DNA of 17,315 nucleotides from Letharia columbiana (taxonomy: Eukaryota; Ascomycota; Lecanoromycetes; Lecanorales; Parmeliaceae): NCBI RefSeq assembly GCF_014066305.1, contig NW_023501194.1, forward strand, positions 1-17,315. The letters run 5' to 3'. This document shows, piece after piece, positions 7,157 through 16,267 of the stretch. A program made the position numbers and the translations under genes. Under the pieces are notes generated by a model. That model was not told the DNA's origin and searched no databases. It saw only the letters and a list, made by a program, of their open reading frames with translations. The stretch's first letter is position 1, and every line of letters starts with the position of its first letter.

Positions 7157-9974
7157 TCAACCGGCACCTTGCCCATTTGGAGGTGTCATAACGTTAGTAG
7201 CCTTTCTACCGCTCTGATCGCTACCTCCTCCCCAAGTGCTTCCTTCAAAGACTTCCAAACTCAGAAAATTGGGCTCATCCGCTTGGAGAGGGTTATTTCC
7301 AAAAGTCGTGAAGGTCCTGGGACCCCTTGTGTAGTTCTGGACCGAAGGAAACGTGGTTTTCGGAGGAGGCTGGTTCCGGTAGAATTCGTTCGCGTGCGAA
7401 CCAGGGGCGGGATCTGGCATGGTACTAGGATTGCTAGGACTCGAGTCCGCAGAGAATCCGATTGGCTGCCGCTGAAGAGGAAACCTGGTCTGCGAATTTT
7501 GTTGAGAATGACTTGGTGTCTTGCGCTTCGCGGTCGAGGGTCGAGACCCAGGCGTTCGTTCGCCTGGCTGAAGCGCAAAGGGAGAATTGGTAATACTTGG
7601 GAGTACGGGCCTAGGGGAATCGGGAACCGGGTCCTGAAGGTCGCCGAAATGCTCTCGTGCCGTGGAATCACCAATAAGGCCATAGCTAGTCTCATCGCCA
7701 ACATCTCGAGCTGTTGAAGGGCCATATTCTGGGTTTGCGAAGCCATGTGAATTCTCTTTCATAGAATGGTCGATGAATCCAGAATCGTCACCATCGTCGG
7801 TCGTTTCAGAGTCAACAAGATCATCAACCATGCGCTTCGAAGCCGGATCCATATTCACGGAAATGGACGCTGCCTGAGAGGCTCCTTCACTGATCGAAAT
7901 TGGTGCATGATTCTCAGGTAGCGTCGTCTCATCAACATGAGTGACTTCCTCGAGCTCGATACCCGTTGATGACAACGGCGCTTGGTAGCCTTCTTCTTCC
8001 CGCATGCCTTCTTCAACGTAGATGAATGTCGTGCTACCCTCCACATCCACAAGCTTGATCGGGACTTTCTGTTTTCCAATGAGCTTCCTCACCAGACATA
8101 GAACAGAAAGAACATACGTCATCTAAGTGCTGAATCATGCCATCGGTCAACAGGTCTCCAATTCTCCCTAGCATCTCCACATTAGGATGATGACGCTGAA
8201 TGCCTCGATCATGGTACCTGGGCTTTTGAAAAACCAGATTAACCTCCTTATAGTATCTTCGCTTTGTATTCTCATTGTCTAACGGCTTAAACCCCACAGT
8301 ATCTTCGTCTTCATCGAGGAGGTATTCAATTTGAGGCAACTCGGAAACAAAGAATGTTGATGTTAGAAGGGTCAAAGTGGTTGCGTAGATCTTCCACAAT
8401 TCTCTAACCTGGACGTTCAATACATTGTCGCCCACCTGAGCTGCCAGGATTTCGGCGTTAGAAAGAAGCCAGGAACTGTACTGTCTCAGAGCTGGTAACA
8501 CACGGCGCGTAACGGCGGTAATTTTGGCGGACCCAGAACTGGGTGCTGCGCCGTCGCTTTGGACATGTTCGCTGACGGAGCGTTCCAATTCTGGTAAAAG
8601 TACTTGGAGGAGGGCGAAAAACGTTCTTACGTTCAGGCGTTGAAGGAAGAAGAACGACCGTAATGCCTCCGCAGAACCCCCACATTCTAAGAGAGTGGCT
8701 CAGCATGTCTGAGCATAGTACAAACATGAAGCTGATAGCTTACCTTGTAGTCGTACTCCTGCAAAGAACTCGGCAGCTATGTTGATCAAAACAAATTTGC
8801 TCAAGGTACCTTCGAACGACCGTTCTTTCAAGTCGACCGCGAGCTGGCTCAGCACCTCACTCTCAAGCTCTTCATGCTCTGGAAAGTCGAGGCCTTTATA
8901 ACATCGAGCATGTAGGCGCATGAACCATCCCACCAGCGCTTTTCCCGGTTCTTGGCTGTTTTTGACTGGATCAGTCATGATCAACTCCCCCTTACTCCAA
9001 GCTTCTTCAATCTTCTTGAATTCAACCTCCAGGTTGTCTTTTCCCATAGGATAGGGCTCCTCGACAGCCAATGCGCGATAGATATGATAAGTAGCCGACA
9101 AGTGATTGACGTCAACCAGTGCAATGACTGCCAGTTGGTTGTGGGAAACTCCTGACATAGGGTGTATCAGACCAGCGAGATTATAATATCCTATAGCTGG
9201 GCCCCAATTGCGATTCTTTGTTACAGACTGTGTCTCACGCCATCTCGAAAGGTCGCCCAGACGGACGAGCGTCTGATGGCAGGATACGAGGATGGAATGG
9301 GCCAAGGTGCCGGAGACCTGTGTTGGCTCATCAGCCGACAGAGCTATAAAGACACAGTCAACATGTGGGTCTCTTGTTCAGCTTTCGCCTGACAATCTTA
9401 CTGCTTAGGGTCAATCTGTTAGCAACAGCATCCAGCTCTCGGAGACCACCGAATCGCGATGCTAATCTCTGTATGTAACCACGATAGAAACGCTGACCAG
9501 ACTTGATGAAGTCAAGAAAGTGTTTGACGAGTTTGCGTTCTTCGACCGCTTTTCTCTTTCCCGCAGTCTCTCGGAACTACCAACGGCATAAGCGTCGAGA
9601 GCGATTGGTAACTCGCGGAAAATGAGAGACAAACGTGCTTCAGTTCCTTGCGAAATCGATTGTTGATTTTGCCATGGGCGTCCCACAGCCTATTCTCAGC
9701 ACTCTTGCCGATGGCAAATTCAAAATCTTGCAATATAACGTTTTCACATGCCGTGCGGTATCTTCAACAGTCAGATGTGCCTTTCTTAGGGTGTATGAAA
9801 GATGTACTGAGCCAGGAAATGGGCAATGTTCGGAAATGTGGAGTCTTCCCTGCCCAGGTAGGTCGACAGGTCTCTCTCTGCTCGGTGGGCCAGCCTGTGC
9901 GTTTTGAGCTTCCATCTCAATAGCAAAACAGGAGACCAGAAGTACCTCCATCTCTCCTCATTTGTGTTTGCCAT
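7157..9974 (-). CDS. EST1/SMG7-like protein (TPR plus EST1 DNA/RNA-binding domain)
   Basis: Six exons on the minus strand: 9974-9808, 9761-9635, 9576-9402, 9343-8744, 8686-8118 and 8068-7157, giving 849 aa. Introns are 46-58 bases, all GT-AG and in frame. The ATG sits in a good context (CGCCATGGCA). Residues about 45-155 carry the Est1 N-terminal block: FLAQYRTACENVILQDFEFA, then ENRLWDAHGKINNRFRKEL, then FLDFIKSGQRFYRGYIQRLA. Residues about 180-430 carry the EST1 DNA/RNA-binding region: RLGDLSRWRE, NWGPAIGYYNLAGLIHP, SHNQLAVIALVDVNHLSATY and YHIYRALAVEEPYP. A second helical part ends with GDLLTDGMIQHLDD and KVPIKLVDVEGSTTFIYVEE. The last 300 residues are Ser/Pro/Gln/Asn-rich and probably disordered. 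No PIN nuclease domain is seen, so SMG7/Est1-type rather than SMG6. Likely roles by family are nonsense-mediated decay or telomerase recruitment; sequence alone does not decide. Divergent from the zinc-finger gene. Confidence 0.88.
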
Positions 9975-10409
9975 GGCGAACGGAGCAGCTCCGACTCTTC
10001 ATCAAGACCCCACGGTAAGCCGCGCCGTTAGAGATAGTAACGCGATTCCAACGGTTGGACTGTACTCGAACAGTCCATTGAGGAAGTCGACTAGAAGGCA
10101 CAATTGCAAAGACTTTGAAAGAGTCTGCTCGCTAGGAAGTCATGCGCGGGATTCATATGTGTAGGTGATGTTCGCGATTGGAGTCCTTAAGTCCATATCT
10201 TATGTCCGAGTCTTGTTTTCTTGAGGAGCCGGAAAGCCAATCTCTTGGTACTCTCATCCTCTCATGTACTTATCGTTCTCGAGCACACCGCACTACTCTT
10301 CCAACACTTGTGGAAGTCTCTTTGAGGGACTGATGTTGCATCATGAGGGATAGTATGTTGGGCAAGAAGTAACCAGAGTAACCTCCTCACCGCTAAATTC
10401 ACACAAGCT
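9975..10409. promoter_or_regulatory. Bidirectional promoter region between the EST1/SMG7-like and C2H2 genes
   Basis: The flanking genes start outward from this 435-base gap. It has one CCAAT box on each strand: ATTGG at 10177-10181 and CCAAT at 10237-10241. These are candidate sites for the HAP/CBC complex. No TATA box is evident. Open frames inside are short and unconvincing. The regulatory role is inferred from position. Confidence 0.45.
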
Positions 10410-11322
10410 ATGCCTAAACGCTCACGAGAAGATTCCCCCTCGCCGACGACGACCTTTTCGCTTTCTCCAACACCAGATCCTTCGTCTCCAGCCTCAACAG
10501 ATGCACCAGTGCACCCTTCAAAGTACATACAGACATCGGACGAGCGTTCTACACGAAGAGTTATGAAATGCTCCCTTCCACCCCACCATGATACGATATC
10601 ATTCTCTACCTTCGAGGAATTCGAGCTCCATTACGCTAGAGAGCACGCACATCGATGTTCTGAATGCCGGAAAAACTTCCCTACAGAGCACTTCCTAGGG
10701 CTACATATTAGCGAGAATCATGATCCTTTGACCGAAGCACGGAGAGCAAAGGAAGAGAAGACGGTACGTCTGGGCAGATTATTGCTCTGGGAAAGATCTG
10801 GGAAATATCAAGTCGGTGCTGACAGCGAGCAACAGTACCAATGTTTCGTTGAAGACTGCGACAAAATTTGCTCGACTGCGCAAAAACGACGGATGCATCT
10901 CACAGATAAACATATCTTCCCCAAGGTAAGCACGGACCCTGGCGTGGCCTTTTGAGTGCTCGCTCAGTCTAACAATCGTGCAGAATTATGATTTCCAAAT
11001 CGTTAATACAGGCATTGACAAGCGTAGCTCCATGCTGCGTTCCCGGCCAAGAAAGCATAGCTCTGCTGCGTCCAGAGCTTTCCACCGCGAGCAACATACT
11101 AACAGTACCGAGGCCTTTCAAGGTCACAATCCTGACTCTGCAAATACACTCGAATCTTCAGCGGCAGAGACTAGCAAAGGAAGCAGTGGAAGACTAGGTC
11201 ATTCGCCTTCTCTTCCAGCGGACATCGATGAACTCGTGTCGACGATGTCCGCCCTTAAATTTGTGCCCCCTAGTGTTCATTTTGGACGAGGAGGGCGGCG
11301 AGGTGGCTTGAGTAGGTCATGA
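10410..11322 (+). CDS. C2H2 zinc-finger protein, ZNF511-like
   Basis: Three exons: 10410-10763, 10836-10925 and 10984-11322, giving 260 aa. The N-terminus is Ser/Pro-rich (MPKRSREDSPSPTTTF). Two or three zinc fingers follow. A first, imperfect one starts at Cys54 with His74/His79. A second has Cys83-Cys86/His99-His104 with LHISENHD. The third, in exon 2, reads YQCFVEDCDKICSTAQKRRM and has Cys121-Cys126/His139-His144 followed by KHIFPK. Then comes NYDFQIVNTGIDKRSSMLR. This arrangement (finger, ENHD, finger, then a YDF segment) matches the ZNF511 family, which is conserved from fungi to animals with no settled function. The C-terminus is basic and Gly/Arg-rich (FGRGGRRGGLSRS), suggesting nucleic-acid contact. 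Intron 1 is 72 bases, a multiple of three and stop-free, so retention would insert 24 residues before the third finger. Family call good; role unknown. Confidence 0.85.
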
Positions 11323-11647
11323 TAAGGGCGTGTGCTGTCTGCCGAACCAGTTTCGTGCGAGGTTAGATGTTGTAAACCAAGCCAAGCCAGACCAAACGCC
11401 TTACTAACGTCCCAAAACCTGGGCTCAGTCCCCGATGTGTACGCCCCTATCTGCTCTTCCCATGTGCATACGGCCTGTTTGAATGATGAAAACCCCCAAG
11501 AGCTGCAAATCATTATGAGCCCAGAGTGTGGTTCCTTCTGTTGAAAGTAGGATATCAGACATGTTAGAAAGAATGATTGTAACTGAAAGACTGATTATTG
11601 ATTCATGGAATGTACGGATATTTATATACATAAAACAGGTGGCTGGT

Positions 11648-11665
11648 GGCTGGCAATTACCAGCC
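11648..11665. repeat. Short inverted repeat (6-bp arms)
   Basis: GGCTGG at 11648-11653 and CCAGCC at 11660-11665 flank CAATTA. Related CTGGTAAT/GGCTGGTA words lie within the next 40 bases, so the spot is locally repetitive. Function unknown. Confidence 0.6.
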
Positions 11666-12863
11666 CTGGTAATACGCGACATGTATGCGAGGGGCTGGTA
11701 TTGTAACACCTTCCTCGCAGATAACCCCAATTATCTTCACCTTGGATCGCGCATGAACGGTGAAAAATGGTTTTCTAAGAGGTGACCATTTCTCCCTTCC
11801 AGTCATCTCTGAATGCGTAACCGCATGTTTATAATTTGAGGCGTAGGGACTATGCAAGGTAGCTCTGCGGAGTGAGCGACGCCGAGTCTCGGAGGCTGCT
11901 ATACAGGCTGTTGAAAGCGTATCGATAGTTGTCAAAGCAACAACATTTCGATCTCCAACTGCCATCACCCTCAGAATTAGTGCCGATGAGGACTGTCCTT
12001 ACCAGCGTGGAAAGGCGGCTGCGGCTTAGCGTAGAGCTGGCTACTGGTTGCCGCCATTGAAAAAGCTCGAGGCGATTGTGGAAGCAAACACGCTTCCGAG
12101 ATCTGTATATAAAGTTGTTGGCAAATACCTCTGAGCTAAGATCTGACCTTTTCTACTCATGCTTGCAAGGTTTATATGCCTCCGTCCCTAAGCAAAAATC
12201 GATATCCATTTATATGCATGACCACGACCCTCACACGTTGCCGCTTGTTCCCGGGTTGGCAAGAGAGTGATGTTGGGGGGGGAGAGGGTGAAGAGGTATT
12301 GGCGATGGAGAAAGTAGAGGAATCAGGAAGGGAAAGACACGGCAGAGGATGAAAATAATTAAACATATATCGAAATACTTTGAACAACGAGGGACAAAGG
12401 TGGGCAAAGCCCAGAGGAAGACGTATCCGTATTCCTTTCTCTAACCACCTGCCCGCAAATTGCAAGATATCCAGGGTACATACCCAACTCCAGGTCTCGT
12501 GCTCGTTCCGATGCTCTCACCGAGCTCACGTGAGAATAGTGGTTGGGGCTGTTGGTAATCTTATCCAATGGTGCTTGATTTCATGTCTGGATATGTCAAT
12601 CTTGAGCATTTGGCTCACAAATGAGCCGGTGCCGATTCACGGCTATTGAGCTGACAAGGGTAAACCAGAGCGCGGCGCCATGGAGTCCCTCACCAAAAGC
12701 GAGGTACATGTCGAAACGCCGAATTTCTAGAGAATAAGAAGCCGATGCATCATTGACGTTGTGTCCGAAGGTGCAATGAGAATCATGAACGACTCCTAAT
12801 TCAACTCAAATTGAGCCTTCCCCTCGGTCTCTGTTGCACTTTTTGTTCGCTGTCGCATTGTCA

Positions 12864-12879
12864 TGCATATGCATATGCA
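12864..12879. repeat. 16-bp perfect palindrome TGCATATGCATATGCA
   Basis: The word equals its own reverse complement and contains two overlapping ATGCAT/CATATG units. It could be a dimeric transcription-factor site, or a chance result of a short ATATGC repeat. Confidence 0.6.
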
Positions 12880-13489
12880 GGGGGAACCGTAATTGCTCGG
12901 TTGCTCCAACGATAACGCCCCAAGCGGTAGATCAAGGCCGCGCTACTGCACCTACGACTTGGTGCGTGTTGGTGGTTCTGGGCCTTGAGAGACTCGATTG
13001 ATTAATAAAGTAGATTGAAGAATGTTTTTGAATCTGTCTATGGCCGCTGATCTGCAGCTGTCCCGCTCTTAATTTGCCCAACCTTCGCGCCGCCACCGAG
13101 GGTGAAGGCCCGCATAGTGTGCCTGAATGTGTGTGTGTAGTTCCTACGCCAGAGGGGCGGCCCTGAAGGAAAAGGCGAAGAATGGGTTTTGTTATGTTAG
13201 CGTGGCCTGCCTTGACAAGGCCGCCATCAATGGAGGGCGAGCCATTCCTGCCTGCGAGAGACATCGCAAGATGTGGCTGCAGCGGACGGCGTTGCGCCTT
13301 GAGATCCCGGCTCCGCGTCGTCCACGGCATGGTTGCGGGATCCGTAGAAGCAACCCGAATGAAATGACAGCATGTTTGTCCATGGTTTCCGTCCCTTCTG
13401 CTGTTGTTAGTCTGATTCGCAAGACCGAGCCGGTAAACATACGAGGCGGGGATTTCTACATTGATTTCGAATTCGTGTCACTAAAGTAG

Positions 13490-13972
13490 GAGGTTTTCGA
13501 GAAGACGATTTACTAATTCAGAGATTTCCCTGTCGAAATCGCAGTTCGCCGCCTGGTTTGACAGGTTGTTATTGACACCCCCATCAAGTACGACAAATCA
13601 ATCCCGGAACTTTAGGCTGCTATTCCTCGTACTGGATCTACGGCCAATTTCTCTTGTGCCGTCATGAGGAAGGTCTATGGGCAAGAAAAAGAGACATTCG
13701 GAAAGACACGGGACGAACTCAGGCATCTGTTGCACGACGCTGACATGGAAACAGACAGCTATGTGGTGGAATGGTCCAACAGTGGGATAGACTACAGTTT
13801 CTTGAAGATGATCATGCAACAACACACTCCTTCAAACTCCATTCTACTTATCCATTTCTGGAGGCCCGTCCTCCCTGGATTCTTAAGTATGAGACTGAAC
13901 TACTTCTATGCTTTTCTCTATCCGGATTCCAGCATCCAAGAGCACGCTCACCAGGCGAATTTGATAGCCTGA
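13490..13972 (+). pseudogene. Possible decayed coding stretch of unknown identity
   Basis: One plus-strand frame (codons starting at position 2 modulo 3) shows protein-like segments between stops: EVFEKTIY, stop, FRDFPVEIAVRRLV, stop, QVVIDTPIKYDKSIPEL, stop, then an open run of about 115 codons. That run includes RDELRHLLHDADMETDSYVV and EWSNSGIDYSFLKMIMQQH. The same frame is also open upstream from 13127 to 13489, ending YIDFEFVSLK. Introns between the first stops would be too short to exist, so if this was a gene it is now broken. I do not recognise the family. A chance alignment of open frames is a serious alternative. Confidence 0.25.
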
Positions 13973-13985
13973 TGCTCGTTGGGCA

Positions 13986-14315
13986 ATGAGGGTTTTCATT
14001 GACCTTGCTCATCGGGCTGACCCTAGAGCTGAAGAATTTGGTAAGGGCGAGCTACGGATCGATGAACAGATATCCCGGCTACAAAAGCAACTGGTGATGG
14101 AGTACGACAAGGACGAAGAATCCGATGATGGTCAAAGTGTGAAAGACGTCGACTCACTCGAGACTCAGATTGCTCACGTAGAGGCGATGGAAGCAATGAC
14201 TGGTGGAGAGAAAAAATTCGCTGATCTCTTTCTTAAATCTTTCGGTACACTACCGTCTGTCGACTCAATCTCTGGTCCCACGAACAGCACCAGTGTCGGG
14301 GAACGAGGTTCTTAA
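13986..14315 (+). CDS. Acidic hypothetical frame, possibly a last exon of the preceding stretch
   Basis: This 109-codon frame starts with ATG and runs MRVFIDLAHRADPRAEEF, then a charged segment RIDEQISRLQKQLVMEYD that could form an amphipathic helix or short coiled coil. An Asp/Glu-rich linker and GGEKKFADLFLKSFGTLPS follow. Composition is protein-like, but nothing identifies it. It is in a different frame from the stretch just upstream. It may be the surviving 3' exon of that decayed gene or an independent small gene. Confidence 0.3.
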   Translation: MRVFIDLAHRADPRAEEFGKGELRIDEQISRLQKQLVMEYDKDEESDDGQSVKDVDSLETQIAHVEAMEAMTGGEKKFADLFLKSFGTLPSVDSISGPTNSTSVGERGS

Positions 14316-14341
14316 GTCGAATCGGAAAGCTTGAGGACTTT

Positions 14342-14369
14342 CACGGTCACGGTCACGGTACGCGTGACC
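14342..14369. repeat. Three CACGGT units running into an inverted repeat
   Basis: CACGGT occurs three times in tandem (14342-14359). The last units overlap a perfect 7-bp inverted repeat, GGTCACG (14351-14357) and CGTGACC (14363-14369), with a GTACG spacer. It lies just past the acidic frame, in the roughly 600-base spacer before the decarboxylase gene. Function unknown. Confidence 0.6.
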
Positions 14370-14924
14370 CGTGATTCATCGAGTGCACGTATGACGGTCA
14401 GGCACGGCAATGTTGTTGGCAGACCAACCACCACTTGTTATTTGGTTTAGGGCCTCTCTTCCCTCCTCATAGCCATCTTGGAAGCATCGAAGCTAGGGCC
14501 AAAGACTTCGACTGGCCTTACTGACCCCTGCGGTAACAAGGCGGAATTTGATATCCAAAGTGAGAGATGTGTTCGCAGAAACGCCCTAGAGCAACCGCCC
14601 ATGTAGAACATACATGATTTACATTACTATAGGTTCATTCTTCGAGGTCTCCGGTGGTTGTAAATCAGAGCCAAGGCAAGGCCGCCTATTATCATCTCAT
14701 TTGAAGGTGTGGTTATGTCCTGCGAAATGAAATGTCGCAGGCAGGCTGAAGGAAGATGAGACAGGGCTGAAGCGTATTACCGCAACCTCCAGCGTAGATT
14801 GGGAGCGTAGCTATCGAGTGGAATAAGCCTCATGTATTGAATGGCAATGATCCCCCCCTCGCATGAAAACCCTCTCCTCCGACAATTCTCCGCTGTGCAG
14901 CTGCCGCCTTGTCAGGTTAACGAA
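14370..14924. other. Intergenic spacer downstream of the decarboxylase gene
   Basis: No coding potential or RNA gene is visible. It includes the 3' side of the minus-strand decarboxylase gene. Nothing else stands out. Confidence 0.5.
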
Positions 14925-15605
14925 TTAAGTGCTTGCTAGTCGTTCCTCAATCACTGCGACAATCTCGTGCCAATCGCACATGGCTCCCTGGCCAACGTCA
15001 CCACATGCCAACTGCTTTACCTGTGGCGATAATATTTCAAACCAGTCCCATTCCTCGGCCAGTATCGCTAATTGCTTTGCCGTGATGGGATTTAGCCACA
15101 TCATCTGGTTCATCGCCGGCGCCGCAATAATTGCACGCTTTACGTCCCAAGCGCGGATTACGGTGGTCAGGAGGTCGTCGCAGAGACCCCCTGTGACCTT
15201 TGCCAAAAGATTCGCGGACATGGGGACGATCGCGAGGAGGTGAGCCCAACGGCGGAGCTCGATATGTAATATCTTCGAATGCCTCGTCCACGGGTCGATC
15301 CACTCGTCTTCGTCGAGATACACGGCATCCACGTGGGGGAGCAAGGCCAGGGAAGGAACGGTGGGCTGCTCGGGAGACTGACCGGCAAGAAATTTCGTCG
15401 CCGCTTTGGTGACGATGACTCGAATCGAGAGATTCGGGTGGGTTTCAAACGAGGATATGATCAGGGGCAGTTTGATGGTGGCAACAGAGCCACTTGCGGC
15501 TAAAAGCAGGTGCTTTTTGCCATCATGGATTGCGTCCGAAACGACAGCTGCTGGATCTCGATACGTCCCTTGAACGCCTGCGTCGTGGCTGGTTGCCATG
15601 GTCAT
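14925..15605 (-). CDS. Phosphopantothenoylcysteine decarboxylase (HFCD flavoprotein)
   Basis: A single exon of 226 aa, complete from ATG (15605-15603) to TAA (14927-14925). It is an FMN-dependent enzyme of coenzyme A synthesis that decarboxylates 4'-phosphopantothenoylcysteine to 4'-phosphopantetheine; cytosolic, usually a trimer. All catalytic elements seem present. These are the flavin-contact ASGSVATIKLP (residues 37-47); the active-site His at 114 in HIELRRWA; and the FMN-site segment IVPMSANLLAKVTGGLCDDL. Then come the substrate clamp PAMNQMMW (163-170) and the reductive Cys at 201 in ACGDVGQGAM. It lacks the long acidic tail of the yeast Sis2/Vhs3/Cab3 regulators, so it looks like a plain, self-sufficient enzyme like plant HAL3. 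A second in-frame ATG two codons in could also serve as start. Confidence 0.93.
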   Translation of the reverse strand: MTMATSHDAGVQGTYRDPAAVVSDAIHDGKKHLLLAASGSVATIKLPLIISSFETHPNLSIRVIVTKAATKFLAGQSPEQPTVPSLALLPHVDAVYLDEDEWIDPWTRHSKILHIELRRWAHLLAIVPMSANLLAKVTGGLCDDLLTTVIRAWDVKRAIIAAPAMNQMMWLNPITAKQLAILAEEWDWFEILSPQVKQLACGDVGQGAMCDWHEIVAVIEERLAST

Positions 15606-16267
15606 CTCGACTCTTCAGACAGGATGTGACCTCGGGAACCCGTATTTTAGCGCGGTCAAGTCTCTCAATCTTCTTTATTACCTCTTTTAATTACTGTAGC
15701 TATTATTGTTACTCGGATCAAGTGGCATATCAGAACCCCTACGGCGGTGCGGAAATACGAGCTGCCTAGCGTATGCTACCCGCACACAAGAAAATGGAAG
15801 GGATAGAGATTTGAAGAAGAGGAGTTCTGGTGGGTAGGAGGTGTTTTTATTCTATGAAGCAGGAAGGCTGCTGCAGGATATATCCCACCAGGCCAAGCCG
15901 CTATGCTACATATGGACTAGCTGTAAAAGCCTGCAAGGAAGCCACGCCCATAACTGATAGCTGTCCAATTTCTACAACTTCAGCAATGCTACAATAATGG
16001 CCCCAATCACCCTCCATCTTGTATGAACTCATGCCCTAAAAGGCCCCTCGCTGGTGGGAGTGGTCAATTTCATCTCACGCCAAATACCGGCGTACAAGTG
16101 AAATAATCGAATGATGTGAAACACTTCGGGCATAGAAGCACTTCTCCACTTTGGTCAAATAATAATAGGGAGTTTCAGACCACTTTTTTTTTTGCTGTGG
16201 AATAGTGGAATATTCAGACTTTCAGCTATAGAAGAATAGAATTATCTAGATTAGTCTAAATACCCCC
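15606..16267. other. Promoter of the decarboxylase gene and spacer up to the RIP tract
   Basis: The first 150-200 bases should be the decarboxylase promoter. The rest has ordinary base composition and no recognisable gene. A T-run (TTTTTTTTTT near 16186-16195) and an AATAGTGG/CCACTATT pair (near 16202-16209 and 16267-16274) sit close to the composition change. They could mark a transposon end, but I cannot define a terminal repeat or target-site duplication. Confidence 0.4.

Larger units (their letters stand above)
11323..13126. other. Long stretch with no supported gene
   Basis: No recognisable protein or RNA gene. Open frames here are short, overlap on both strands and show no conserved motif. 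Local structure includes a hairpin-capable repeat GGCTGG/CCAGCC (11648-11653/11660-11665) and a TATATAAAG element near 12105-12113 reading rightward. It also has GGAAGC/GCTTCC arms upstream of that TATA, and a 16-bp perfect palindrome at 12864-12879. The stretch may hold untranslated regions, non-coding transcripts or old degenerate sequence. Confidence 0.5.

Noticed and set aside
7169..7717. 182-codon plus frame opposite the last EST1-like exon
   Set aside because: Shadow of the Ser/Pro-rich tail; Arg-rich composition typical of an antisense frame.
9640..9951. 103-codon minus frame at the start of the EST1-like gene
   Set aside because: Its C-terminal half is out of frame with the conserved QDFEFA..RLWDAH block; the spliced frame beginning at 9974 joins to it cleanly.
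15997..16026. ATG GCC CCA ATC ACC... followed by a GTATGA donor-like word, a possible first exon cut off by the transposon
   Set aside because: Only eight codons, no downstream exon can be found, and such words occur by chance.
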